Shown piece by piece: positions 49,374-61,383 of a stretch of 64,000 nucleotides of DNA. Under the pieces are notes generated by a model. The model did no database searches, was not told the DNA's origin, and saw nothing but the letters and a program-made list of their open reading frames with translations. Each line of letters begins with the position of its first letter. Position 1 is the stretch's first letter. The translations under genes were made by a program, and so were the position numbers. Where the stretch lies: NCBI GenBank assembly GCA_017654735.1, contig JADPYG010000088.1:4092001-4156000 (forward strand), in the 5' to 3' direction. This DNA comes from Vishniacozyma victoriae (lineage: Eukaryota; Basidiomycota; Tremellomycetes; Tremellales; Bulleribasidiaceae).

Positions 49374-49379
49374 ACGCGT
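49374..49379. promoter_or_regulatory. MluI cell-cycle box (ACGCGT)
   Basis: Perfect ACGCGT, 156 bp upstream of the CDT2-like start and 46 bp from a second copy. MBF-type factors bind this sequence in yeasts and drive G1/S transcription. Confidence 0.5.
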
Positions 49380-49412
49380 TGACTTTAAGGGAAAAGCTCA
49401 TGTACTGAAAGG

Positions 49413-49425
49413 TCACGTGACGCGT
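49413..49425. promoter_or_regulatory. Overlapping TCACGTGA and ACGCGT elements
   Basis: TCACGTGA at 49413-49420 shares its last A with ACGCGT at 49420-49425. The first matches Cbf1-type sites used by sulfur-amino-acid genes, and ADI1 starts 300 bp away. The second matches MBF-type sites, and the CDT2-like gene starts 195 bp away. Confidence 0.5.
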
Positions 49426-49723
49426 CATCCTACCCTATGAGTTTAAGGTATCAGCGTCGCGTAGGTACAGTACTCAAAGCGTATAGATTCTGATGGGTCC
49501 ATATCATCTCACAGCCTTTGTCACCTACTCCTTCCGTCGTGCTACTATATCATGCATGAGACATAGAGAGGCAGGCGATACTTGACAATTTCGGAATTCA
49601 CCATTGGTCGAAGCCCGTGTTTACGTAATAAAGAGCTATTCACCATCTTGCGTCATCCCATTGCAGCAAAAAACGTTCCTCCTCTCTAACTGTACATATT
49701 TCTAATACAGCAACCATACAACG

Positions 49724-50550
49724 ATGCGAGCATACGTCTATGACAACGTCCCGTAAGCTAACTCAAAGCTGCTATTGTAGAGCTGATAAGTAGGGGAGAT
49801 CAGAGGGAACAACATGATAGTGGAACTTCTGTTTCTATCGAAGCCCTAAAAGACTTTGGATTGACGTATGAGCACATCCCCGTTGATGATGCTGGTAAAT
49901 GGGAGGGGCAAATTGGTAAGCTCTCGACGACGCTTTGAAGTGTAATCTAATGATCAGATGAATTCGCCAAAGCAAGGGGATACAAGAACGTGGGTCCGCT
50001 TATGAATTCTGCGGATTTGGCTGATTGGGAAGAGAGATAGAATAACGGTAACCCCCGAAGGACTGGGTGAAGCATATGAGGACAAGATCAAGTCTTTCTT
50101 TGACGAGTGAGCTGCCTCCTGCCCTTCGAAATAGAGCTGAAGATGTAGGCATTTACATGAAGATGAAGAGATCCGATATATCCTCGGTGGATCTGGTTTC
50201 TTTGATGTTAGAGGTATGTCTCTCTTCTACCATGAACTGCTTATCACAATACGGGAGCTAACAGGATAGGCGCAGGTCACTTCGATGATCAATGGATCCG
50301 ATTAGCATTAGAGAAGGGTGACTTGATAGTCCTTCCCCCAGGGTAAGCTCACCTTCCGTCTACAGGAGCCAAACAGCTGATAGGAAGAATCTACCACCGA
50401 TTCACAGTCGACACTGCCAACACTATCACTGCGATGAGATTATTCCAGGATGAACCGAAATGGACACCTCATTCACGTTCACAAGCTGATACGGATGCTA
50501 GGCAGGCTAGGGCTGAGTATTTGGAGCAGGTCAAGAAAGCTACCGCATAG
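49724..50550 (+). CDS. ADI1: Acireductone dioxygenase (methionine salvage)
   Basis: Converts acireductone to the methionine precursor 2-keto-4-methylthiobutyrate. Across exons: [10 protein letters not shown] | [50 protein letters not shown] with the metal ligands of the H-x-H-x3-E motif, [29 protein letters not shown], and [20 protein letters not shown] with the third His ligand. About 180 residues over six small exons, the normal cupin length. The metal site is split by an intron just before HLHEDE. Confidence 0.93.
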
Positions 50551-50904
50551 GGTTCAGTGAGAAAAGTATAGATGGAAGGAGGAAGTATAATGCTATGAAT
50601 CTCTTGACTCACTCGACCGCTGATTGTATTGATTTAGATTGATATATACTGAACCGCTTGGGACGTATCACTAGTTGATTACGATATACCGTCCAGACCT
50701 CTTTCTACGTCTGGTACGTTCACCCATAGAGCGTATATTGAACCAACTCCTATGCTCAACGAGTAAAGGAAGACGCTAATAAGGACTCGCTCTACCTGAG
50801 ATCAATAGGAGAGAAAGAGTAGTATGCATCGTTGACATCACAGTAGGTACTCATGCATTCATTTAACATTACATCTCATCAGATAACCCAAGAGAAAAGA
50901 CTGA
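50551..50904. other. Convergent intergenic region
   Basis: About 350 bp between two convergent stops; terminator region. Nothing else seen. Confidence 0.4.
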
Positions 50905-51718
50905 TCACTGATGCGATTCAAGGCCCATTTTCGACAAAGGAGTTTGAGGGACGGAAATAGGTGTCCAATCAGGACTATTCTCAGTAGATCGAGTTGGTGT
51001 TTTCGGTTCAGGCGATTCAGGTCGAAGAGGAACCATGACGGGACTACCGAATGCCGGGTTCATTTTCGCTTCTCGGACCCTAAATCGAAGGGTGATTTTG
51101 CGATATGGCGTAAACACTGGCGGGGGCGGCGGTGGGTTGAAGATATCGGTCAATTTCGTCGGAGTCTTGGGAGGGAGGAAACGGGATAGATGATCGAACG
51201 ATCCATGTGTGGGTGTACTGTTGGAGGAGTCGGGAGCGGCGGTCTCTGAAATATCGTCTAGTACGGTGGTCGAGGTGGTTGAAGGTGAATAAGCCATCTG
51301 GGGCATTTCTATCACGTCAACTCGCGACTCAACACGACATACCATTCTCCCCCGTAATAGGATTCCAGATGCCCAAACATTCTGCGCCAGCTAGACATTC
51401 CCTCTGCTCTTTACTCATCACAAACCCTTTCTTCTCCCATTTATCAATCTCCACTTGACCCTCGACTTTGCTAGTCTCGACCTTGTATCCCGGCTGAGGT
51501 TGGGGGAGGCTAACATGCGGGGAGTATGGTGTTGGAGGAGTCCGCGCCCTCACTGAATCGTAGGCCAGTGAAGAGAGGAGTGAGGCTTTTGATCGGGAGA
51601 ATGTAGAGTTCCGAAGGCGAGATAGCAGGGTTGGAGTTGATACTGATCGAGAGTTAGAGTGGTCCGGGGTCAAGGCTGGTTGCGGATGACGCTTAGGGCG
51701 ACGGAGGGATAGTGGCAT
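50905..51718 (-). CDS. Ser/Pro-rich protein of unknown function
   Basis: Two exons joined at an intron of ~35 nt near 51311-51346 (GTATGT..TAG). N-terminus MPLSLRRPKRHPQPALTPDH followed by Ser/Arg-rich sequence. A more ordered centre (VEGQVEIDKWEKKGFVMSKE, QRECLAGAECLGIWNPITGE) is the part most likely to be folded. The C-terminus is rich in TP/SP sites, a proline run (NPPPPPPVF) and PYRKITLRFRVREAKMNPAF. About 260 residues. No known domain recognised. Possible phosphoprotein. Confidence 0.6.
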
Positions 51719-52052
51719 TTTCGATTGTGCTAGAGGAGTCTAAATAGCAAAGATATATGCATTGCACTCTCAAAATACCCTGGCGATGCACCCATACATC
51801 AGCGTTGAGTGACTGACTTGGTGGACGTTGAAAGTGGAGGCGGGGTCGGGTAACGGAATCAAATTCAGTCAACGTCTGTGCGTTGATTCAGAGTATACGA
51901 TTCAATCAACTAAGATCATTTCTCTTCCTTCTCTCTTTACTCTACTTCTCTATCAATCATCACTCTTCAAAACATCCACAGGCAATACATACATACGATA
52001 CTCATAAAAAAACACCAATCCCACATCAAAATCATCGGACAATCAATATAAA
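51719..52052. other. Divergent intergenic region
   Basis: About 330 bp between divergent starts; the last 150 bp before the DUF2433 gene are CT/CA-rich leader sequence. No gene supported. Confidence 0.4.
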
Positions 52053-54768
52053 ATGGCCATGAACGCGAATGGACTCTTGTCCCCTCCTCAAACTGAAAAA
52101 TCAATGTCAACTACCGCCACCCCACCCAAGATTGTCATTACGGAGAAGAACGCGCGTATCCTCTGCGTAGCTGATATCAGAGGTGACTGTGAGTTATTCC
52201 ATCCCTTCAATCTTTTAGATCGCTTGATCACGCGAGGAAAGGAAATGGAATGAAATATATTTCTGGGGTCAGCCAACGTGAATGTAAGCTGACGAGATAG
52301 ATCATGAATTGAATAAACTGATTCGAGAACATGATGCGACCGCTGTTATTCATACTGGTGATTTCGGGTTCCTCACAGCAGACAGTCTGGAACGAATGGG
52401 AGACAAGTAAGTCTCGCGTAGAGAGGACGAAGCTGATGATCAGAATCCTTCGACACCTACTCCAATATTCCCCACTCATCGCAGAAGGTACTCGAAAGCA
52501 ACTTCTCAACATCCCTCAATCAGCAGGCCGACAAGCTCTAATCACCGCGCTCGAAAGCAGTTCGATCCATTTCCCACTTTCTCAATTCCCACATTTATTG
52601 TCCGGGGCAATCACATTCCCAGTCCCCGTCTTTACTATTTGGGGATTGATTGAGGATATTCGAGTGTTGGAGAAATTCAGGACGAATGAATACGAGGTCA
52701 AGAATCTAAATGTCATTGACGAGGCTTCGAGTAGGTTGCTCGAGGTTGGAGGGTTGAAGTTGAGGATATTCGGGTTGGGAGGTGTAGTTTCTATGCATAA
52801 ACTATGTAAGTCACTCAGCTTGCTCCTGGAGAGATCGAGCTGACAATCAGTTGATCATGGTCAGTCTTGAGACGCTACTATATACTTCCTCATACTGATC
52901 AAACAGGAGATGGAAAGGCTTCGATCGCAGGTGGTCAGGGCACAATGTGGGCAACCGCTCTTCAGATCGGGGAACTGGTTGAGATGGCAGAAAAGGTGAG
53001 CTTGAATGAACCCCGTAGACGGCCAAGCTTACAGGCAGACGTACGACGCATCCGAGACTCGTCTATTCATTGCATCCGGCACAATTCCTCGATGGGGTCT
53101 GCTCGAGCAGACTGCTCTGGCCCTCAAAGCCGATCTTACCATCTCGGCCGGTCTTCACTGTAAGCTTACCCTTTTCTGTTTTCTACAGGACTTAGCTGAC
53201 ATCCAGTCCGATATCCCGCTTCCTTCAACGCATACTCTGTTCATGGCAACTTTGAGCAGTATCAGCAAAAATTCATGACTGCTCGAGACGAGTACAATAA
53301 TGTTTACAATATGGTCAAGGACAAGATCGATACCGTCATGGGGTGAGTCCATGAATATGGACCGGGATATCAAGCTGACGCGTCAACAGACCAGCGTACG
53401 TGCAGCTTTTGAAGAAGGCCGCGCAGGTCTGCAGCAATATCCCTGAAGGGGAAACTGATCCCTGCTGGACCAGCGTATGGCATTGGATCCTCACGTACGT
53501 TCGACTCTGGCGACCAATGCTAATGTCAGCGATGCCAATACTGGCTCCATGATTCTATCAATTAATGATGGTCGAGTATCCTCAGAAATGAGGAGTAACG
53601 GTCTTCATTTCGGTCATCGAAACTCGTCTCTTCCCGCCCCTCCCAATGGTCCTCAGTCCACCTCGATCGTTCAGCCTCGACGAGTCGAACCTCACGCTGC
53701 TGCTGTCAGGCCTACTCCCGCCCCAGCCCGACCTTCCGAGTCTGCCACTTCGGCTCCTAAAATCCTTGCGAAACCCACGGACGGACCTGCAGGAGCAGCA
53801 GCCAACAAAGCTGTTCCTTCAAAACCTGCTCAGCCACCACAAGGTCCCCAGGCAGCCGCCACCTCTGCTCCTCCCGCCTATAGCAGCATCAAACATAACC
53901 CACCTCCCAGCTCGATCCCTCCTAAACCCATGGCTCCTTCCCGACAACCTCGAGGTCCTGGATCAGTTGCTCAACCTCCTGCTCCCGCCAACAAGGTCGA
54001 GAACAAGCCTGCTCCTGCCACCGCAGCTAAACCATCTACGCCTGTTGGAAACCGAAAGTCACCTGCACCTGGTCCCAAGGGTGACAAGGCCCCTTCGAAA
54101 TTAGCTTCCACCGAGACTACCGAGAAGAAGGTCGAGCCTGCTGCTCCTGCTACCACTGAGAAGAAGGAGGCTGGAAAGCCTGAGGAAAGCAGTCATCCTA
54201 TCCCTGCGCGACCTTATGAGAAACGATCTTTGTTCCTCAAGAAGATTCCTATTCCTACCTCCGAAGAAGAGATCAAGGCTCTCTTCCCTAGCCAGAAGAG
54301 CAAGGTAAGCTAGCGCTTCTATGGTCGAGTACAAGCTGACAAGTAGATCACCAATGTCAAGATCCCCTATGATATGATCAAGAAACAGCAGAAGGAATTC
54401 GCTTATATCGATTTCGCGACTGTGGCCGACTGTCAGGAAGCCCTCAAGAACCACGAGGATGTAAGCTCCTGCTTCCTGCCTCTTCGATATTCTGAGCTGA
54501 TTAGCAGAAAATTCGAGATACCACTATCTCTATTGTCATCTCCAATCCTCCCAAGCCCTCATCCGAATTCAGCGGTCGAGGACGAGGTGGAAACCGAGGT
54601 ATTCGAGGTGCCAGGGGCGGAGGTCGAGGGGGATTGAATGGCGGACCTAACCGATCTGATTCCACTGGTGGTGACAAGGCTGCTGCCGGAGATAAAAAGG
54701 CTGCGCCTGCTCCTGCTGCTACCCCAGCTCCAGCTCCAGCTCTCGCTGCCGCTGCCAAGAAGGATTAG
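52053..54768 (+). CDS. DUF2433 metallophosphatase-like protein fused to an RRM and RGG tail
   Basis: N-terminal DUF2433 (calcineurin-like phosphoesterase relative): [144 protein letters not shown]. Then a ~230-residue Pro/Ala/Lys-rich linker. An RRM follows: [58 protein letters not shown]. The end is RGG-rich ([10 protein letters not shown]) with an Ala/Lys tail. About eight introns join in phase. Together they suggest an RNA-binding phosphoesterase-like protein. The Asp/His metal motif is partly degenerate (VADIRGD, HTGDFGF), so activity is uncertain. Confidence 0.82.
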
Positions 54769-55053
54769 GTCTCAGGTTTCGGGTTGGGTCATGGCATGAA
54801 AAGTGAACGATGGATTCGGATTGTATATATCACATAACGGTAGAGTTTCGGGCATCATCCTTTTACGTTTCCAATTTCATGAGTATCATGAAAGCGGGTA
54901 TGTACTAGGGAAATCATCATGATAGTAGTAGAAAGCAGTAATTAGCATTGCATTGTTCATAATCGCGACACCAACACACCACAATCATGTGGTATGAATT
55001 ACATGATCAAATGACGATGATGTTTTCATGGGGTGTCTCTAATCGTTTATTGT

Positions 55054-58000
55054 CTACTCTGCCTTCACCTCTTCTGCCTTGACCTCTTCGGTCTTTTCTG
55101 CCTCGACCGCCTCAGGTCCAGATCCTGCGGCACCCTTGAATTCCTGATCCTCGCCTTTCATGGTTAGGCCGATTTGATGCCATGTAGAGGTTTCTTCCCT
55201 TGTGATTTCCCTCAATGCCATGGTTGCGTATGCTGAGGGGCCGAGGGTGAGTTCGATTTTGAGTGCTTGGAATTTGCCTACATGTCAGTTTCCCTTCATC
55301 ATGTTTCGAGATATCCAAGGAAGGAAAGGGGAGGGAAGGAAATCATAAGAAGTGTAGAGGAAGGGATGGACGAAAGATTGGGGTAAAGACAAAGAGGAAA
55401 GGGAAGCAGCACGTACCTTCAGGATCATCTTCCGCAGCGGGGTTTTCACCAAGGATCTTATCCTCGTCCGATTGGACTAATGAGATATCCGGGTCGGTGT
55501 AGGATACATGAGACCAGGTGAATGTTTTAGGCAAATGGATGATTTTCCTGTAAGATCCAGGAAGAGAGTATTCCCTACTTGTCAGCAGTATTCTAGAATG
55601 GCAAAGGGGAACATACCGCTGATCCCTCTGCATCCTTTTTGGATCTAATCCATCTTCTTTCAATATCTTTGTATATAATTCTCCAATGTCGCCAGCTGGG
55701 TAATCGATATTCCAACCTGGTAGAGGCATAATTACGTCGTGGATTGTATAATTTGCTAGATCCTCTTGAGTGAGTTGTTTGACTTCTTGAGAAGAGGAAT
55801 TTGCGTGGGATGGTTTCCATCCTTTTGATGTTTCGTCCACTGTCCATCAGTTCCCACTTGGAATATTTAGAGGGAGAGGGGACATACCAACTTCATCATC
55901 TGCTGATTTATCTGCGAATACTAAATCTCCTACTAGTGGTTCGGTTGATGAGAGCTTGATTCGTTCCGAAGTAACTAGATTCCAGATGTATGATTGGTAT
56001 GCGTGAACATACATTGTTCTCAGATTCCTTGGAATCTGATCATTAGCTCCACAATGATGTGAATGGACCGAGAACCTACAGTACCCAGAGCACCGAGCTT
56101 ATCTTTTCTATCAGACCTCCTCCAATGTTCCCAAATACTCCTCTCGGCAACACACCTCCTGGGCATCAATTGCAATGCCCCCTCCAAATCTTCATCTTCC
56201 AACCAAGCCAATCTTGCCCGTACGCATTCAGGATGTTCACCCTCTCGTAGAGAAAGGATTGAATCGACAGCTTCGGACCATTTGGATTGAAGGATGAATA
56301 AACCGGTAATGTGGGTTGGGACTGTTGATGTACCGAATCGCTGCATTCCGTAAAAGTTTACGAAGCCTTTGGTTCGGATGTTGAGGAGGTGAGCATCAAT
56401 TTCTTCTCGTGTAGCTTCGGATTGGACGCTCCTGGTTTGTCAGCTTGCTTGTCTTGCCATAGCTACTTTGTGGAGGGTAATGAGAGAAAAGACATACCTG
56501 AGAGTAATGGCAAAGTGGTTGCCCTTGAGCATGCCGAGTTCCAAATACTTATCAGAGTATTCCAAATCCCCAATCCTGGACCCTCTCTCTCCTCGCTCTT
56601 CGACAGCCTGCTGTTCAGTCCTCCTTCCAGGTCGGATTCCGTTAGCAGTCCTCCAAACTCCGACCAAGTTCTTGCCGGAACGCTTGAAACAAACTCGCTG
56701 GACCGTTACCGCTCGCTTATCTTTCGTACCGCATACAGACAAGTCTTGGGGTTTACAACCGAGAGCGCGGGATAAGTGGGAGAGACAATCTTGGGTGTCT
56801 CGGTTCGTTTTGTGGAGAGTGAAATGGATGTATGGGGGTGGCTTGGGTCTGTCTGAGGTGTCTACTCTATTAGCTCATGAGTTTGATGAAGGAGATGACT
56901 TACCCTTTGGCTTTTCAGGTCGACGGGTAGCTGGACCACCTTTAGCCCATTTGAGAGCTATCCTCTGGTTCTCTTCTCCCGGAATCTCTTTGGCAGAAGT
57001 CTCAAAAGTACCCTTGAACACCTCTCGAATGACTTGGTGAGCCTTTGTCCTATCTTCTCGGGTCATTTGCTACTTATAAGCTGAAATCAAAAGGGCTAGC
57101 CATGCCAACTGACCTGAGATAGAACTTCTCGATCATCCTTCGTAGCATTGGCCCATTGTCCGTTATCCCCAGCCCTCCCACCTCCTCTTCCACCCCTTCC
57201 GCCTCTTCCCCTTCCTCTGTCTCTTCCCTGACCCCTTCCTCCGCCCCTGTCACCGTACATCGAAGGGGGAGCAGGTGCTTCCTCCTCACGCATACCATCC
57301 ACATTCATAGCTGCTTCCTCGTTCCCCGAAGCAACCTCCACTCGGGCTTTCCTTGATCCCCATCCTGAATCGACTTTAGGAGGTGGTTCTTTGCCTTCTA
57401 CAAGTAGAGCGTATAATTTGGCGATACATTCATCTGAAAATACTGGTCGGAGCGTTCGAGTGGTAGTAGCTGACCAGAGGGGGAGAGGCTTGAATCGAAG
57501 GCTTTCGGGAAGGTCCTCGTCGGTCTCTGGTTCTACATCTTTCTTCTCCTCTACTACTTCTTCCTTCGCTTCAACAGGAGCTGCAGCTGTAGCTTCAGGT
57601 TCGGCTTTTGGTTCCTCCTTCTCCTTCTCCTTGCCCTTGGTCCTGTCCCTCGGTACATCATATGGGTCGACGGGCTTTCCAATACTCTTCAACCTCAATA
57701 CCTCCCCATCAAGTCCGACCTCATTGACAAGGAAGTCAGTAAATCTACAATCAGGTCAACTTCAACCTAGAATTGGAACACGTACCTCTGTTTGATGACC
57801 CCCCTAACTCCCTTGAAAGCAGGATCCCCAGCATATCCCAAAATCCCAACTTCCTCCTGCCCGACAAATCCCTTCCTAACCCTCAGATCAGCTTTCACAC
57901 CAGTGACAAGCTCTAATGAAGGTGGCATGACCGGTAGAATAGGTTTCAAACCCATCTTGGAAATGACAGCGGGGATAGTCTCGTTACCAGGTCGACTGTG

Positions 58001-58117
58001 GGGGTAGGTGAGATTTTCGATTGGTTTGGGCTCGGATTCGGAATTGAATTTTGCCCTTTTGGCTGAATCTTCTGTTGATTCTCCTGGGGAGATTGCTCTT
58101 TTGGGAGTGTCTGACAT
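55054..58117 (-). CDS. PUS7: Pus7, TruD-family RNA pseudouridine synthase
   Basis: Makes pseudouridine in tRNA, U2 snRNA and mRNA. Visible: GLKPILPVMPPSLELVTGVK, GDPAFKGVRGVIKQ, then the catalytic CGTKDKRAVTVQRVCFKRSG with its Asp, KYLELGMLKGNHFAITLR, GFVNFYGMQRFGTSTVPTHI (TruD signature), VHAYQSYIWN, DVIMPLPGWNIDYPAGDIGE, YRKIIHLPKTFTWSHVSYTD. Between the N-terminal part and the core is a large acidic/Lys insert with a long RGG tract (YGDRGGGRGQGRDRGRGRGG) that yeast Pus7 lacks as far as I know. About 850 residues with nine or so introns. The C-terminus is Glu/Val-rich. Confidence 0.92.
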
Positions 58118-58199
58118 GCTTGGTCAGGTTGACTATGTATAGTATAGAGTGTAATGAGGGCGCAGGAGGATAAGATATCTAGAAAGATTGGAATATTAA

Positions 58200-58207
58200 T
58201 CACGTGA
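58200..58207. promoter_or_regulatory. TCACGTGA E-box
   Basis: Perfect octamer in the 234-bp divergent gap between PUS7 and the kinase gene, 83 bp upstream of the PUS7 start. Same sequence as at 3614-3621 and 49413-49420. Confidence 0.5.
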
Positions 58208-58351
58208 CTAAGATTACCATTGTCCTGGTAACTAAAGGTAAAGGTAAGTTCAGTCCCCCACTAGTACACCTCCTAGACACAGTCCTCTCCTCTCTATAGT
58301 AAGATAGAAGGACAAGCCACATACATATCGATCAAGGGCAGGTCCCAAAAT

Positions 58352-61233
58352 GGTCGTTCCAAACACTGTCTCGAGGGAGCAGGCTTACCTCACTTCAGTC
58401 GCGAATCAGCCAAAGGATATCGACCCAGATCGTATATACGAGGTGAGTCAAGTTCAGAAACAGGCGTAAATCTTCACCTGTTTCTAATTCAATGGAGAAA
58501 TAAGAATCCTATAACTAACCTCAGAAACTCGAGATAATCGGAAAGGGAGCCTACGGAGCAGTCTACCGAGGCAAACACCTTCCCTCAGGCCATGTCGTAG
58601 CTCTCAAAATCATCAATCTCGATACAGAAGACGACGATGTTGGGGATATCCAAAAGGAGATCGCGCTACTGCAGCAGTTGATGAACACTACTGGAGGCAA
58701 GGATATGAATGTGATCAAGTACTATGGGAGTTTAATGGAGGGTCCGAGGGTTTGGATCATTATGGAATTGGCAGAAGGTGGGAGTATCAGGACCTTGGTA
58801 TGTATATACCAGAGTGATTTTGGCTTTGAAGGAATGGTACTGATCTGTAGTCGAGAGCTCAACCTTTGAGGGAGAATCATATCTGCTTGATCATACGGGA
58901 AGTTCTGGTAGCTCTGGGCTTCCTACATAAACATGGAGTCATCCATCGTGATATCAAAGGTGAGAACAACTAGATCTTGAACGTGAGAATTCAGCTGACA
59001 GATAGCCGCCAACATCCTCCTGACGACAACACCGAACCGAGTGCTCCTGTGTGATTTCGGAGTAGCAGCCCTACTCGCATCGCAAACGTCCAAACGATCA
59101 ACATTCGTCGGTACACCCTACTGGATGGCCCCAGAGGTCATCACCGAAGGACGTCTATACGATTCCAAAGCAGATATCTGGTCGCTCGGTATCACCCTCC
59201 TCGAGATGTGTTATGGGGAACCACCAATGTCAGGTCAACCAGCAGCTCGAGCAGTCATGTTGATTGGGGATAAGAAAATGCGTGCCCCCCGTTTGGAGGG
59301 AAATGGGTGGAGCAAAGATATGAAGGATTTTGTGGTAGCCTGTCTAAATGAGGAACCCGGAGATCGGTCCCCAGCGGAGGAACTGGCGAAAATGCGGTGG
59401 ATCAAAATGCAGGCAAAAACTGGATTGGGTGTTTTGAATGAGTTGATTGTCAATTATAAAGTGTGGAAGGACAAGGGCGGGGAGCGGCAAAGTCTGGCGC
59501 CTGGGGTGGGAGCGAAGACGGAGGATGAAGAGGACGATGAGGACTTCCAGCATGGGGACTGGGCGTTCGATGTGAGTAGACTTATGTCACCTCAATGTCG
59601 CTAATGTCATAGACCGTGAGGTCCAGAATGTCGATGCTGGTAGATCAGAAAGCGCAGGACGGTGACCTAGGTACGTCGCCGACTCCTCCATATGTGACAT
59701 CCCCACTGATACCAGATCTGGCACCCCCAACGGCCCGTCCAGCCCCACAGTCTCTCCGCCGACTATTCCACGACGAAGACTCCGCCGATCCAGATCCATT
59801 CCAATCCTTTGCCCACCAACAGCCAATCACCCCACATACTTCTCAAGAAGGATCCGTCGATCAGTTCGCCCCCAACCCAGAGATCTCATTTGACGATGAT
59901 GAAGATGAACAGTCTTTCGAGGGTACCGTCCGGCAAGCAAAACCTAAGGTTCGGCCGTCATTGGGAGTAACGCAATCAAGTGATTCCCTCTCTGGGGCCT
60001 CGTCGCATGCTTTCGACATGGATAATGATGCGTCGACACCAACGCCGATCGCTTTACCGCAAGACGATGACGATAGTGATGAGTCAGATGATCTCGGACC
60101 TCCTCAAGCACCATTTGGCCAAGGACAACAACTACGTGGGAAAGCCTCATATGATAGCTTATCATCAAATCCAACGACGCGCTCGCAGATCTCGCAAGAT
60201 CCACGTCCTGCTAAAGAAATCCGTAAACCTTCTGGAGGTACTGTAGGAGAAGGTCTTCGGGGCTTCCAGTTCCCCCTGAGTAAAGCGGTCATGGCCTCAC
60301 GACCCCCTCCCCTCACTCGAAACGCTTCGGCGATGCCACTATCATCCACAGCCGAAGACGAGAATTCATCCCTCTCACCCTCCAGACCGGGATTGCAACG
60401 TATGCAATCTGCAATGCCTGATTTACAACCGAATTCTGCTACCACACCTGTGAAACCCGCCCGACCGCAGATATCGATAAATCTCCCACCGAGACCGCCT
60501 ATGATGAGGCATGCTTCTGCTGCTGTTATGGAAGGTCGTGCTCAGGCGCAGGCGCAAGCACAAGCTTTGGCGGCTGTTGATACTGGAGCTAAGAACCTTG
60601 GTGTTCCAGGGAAACCGCAGATTGGGTTGGGGGTCGGTGTACCTGGTCAAGTAGGCATGAGTCGGAGTAGAAGTGGAAGTAGGACAGAGGATCATAATCT
60701 CGGTCTAAGAGATCTAATGAGAGTAAGGCTTGAACATAGCTACTTCGTAATGACTGGACTGATGACAGTTATCGCCCGCAGTACCTGGTCTATCAGACCT
60801 CCCACCATCTCCATCTACAACAGGAAATCCAATGCTCAAACACCTCCAACTCCCAGCTGCACAAGGACAGCCATCACCACTATCATTCCAGTCTTTACCA
60901 CTTCAAACTTCCCTCTCTTCACAAGGCCCAATGCCTCCAATACCTCGATCCATGCCCGCACTGGCTTCAACCCCAATGGCCCCGTCCATTTCCCAGGCTT
61001 CTACTTTCTCCGTAGGACAGGGTCAGACGACTGTGCATCCTTCTCCGCAGTTGGATGTGGGTACTGCAGGTCTGAATATCAGACCGCTAGATATGATGAT
61101 GGGTCATGAGGAGGTTTATGAGGAGTTGGAAAGACGAATTGATGAGATGAGGGGTTGGTTGGAATGTGTGGAAGTCGGATTGGATGATCTACTAAAATCG
61201 CCATTGGAAGGGGACGACCCATTGCTTACCTGA
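58352..61233 (+). CDS. STE20-family GCKIII protein kinase (KIC1/Nak1-like)
   Basis: Ser/Thr kinase near the top of RAM/morphogenesis signalling in yeasts (KIC1, Nak1). Kinase domain from ~residue 30: YEKLEIIGKGAYGAVYRGKH, ALKII (ATP Lys), HRDIKAANILL (catalytic Asp), LLCDFGVAALL, STFVGTPYWMAPEVI, ADIWSLGITLLEMCYGEPPM and DRSPAEELAKMRWIK. The long C-terminal region is Ser/Pro/Gln-rich and acidic, ending with a short helical piece YEELERRIDEMRGWLECVEV. Introns include ones near 58441, 58797, 58960, 59572 and 60720; the last (GTAAGG..CAG) rejoins LSPAVPGLSD and the frame stops TGA 61231-61233. About 850 residues. Confidence 0.88.
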
Positions 61234-61383
61234 TATCACGGACTTTCTTGCTTTACGAAGGTGACGTAACAAAATGTGTTGTATTATAGACATAGTATAC
61301 ATATGTAGTAAGCAAGATGTATAAACAAATCATGACGCGTATCGATCATCCACTTTCATTAAGGATCCATCTTAGGAACAGCT

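Larger units (their letters stand above)
49219..49723. other. Divergent promoter region (CDT2-like / ADI1)
   Basis: About 505 bp, with two ACGCGT boxes and one TCACGTGA octamer within 52 bp (listed separately). No gene here. Confidence 0.6.
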
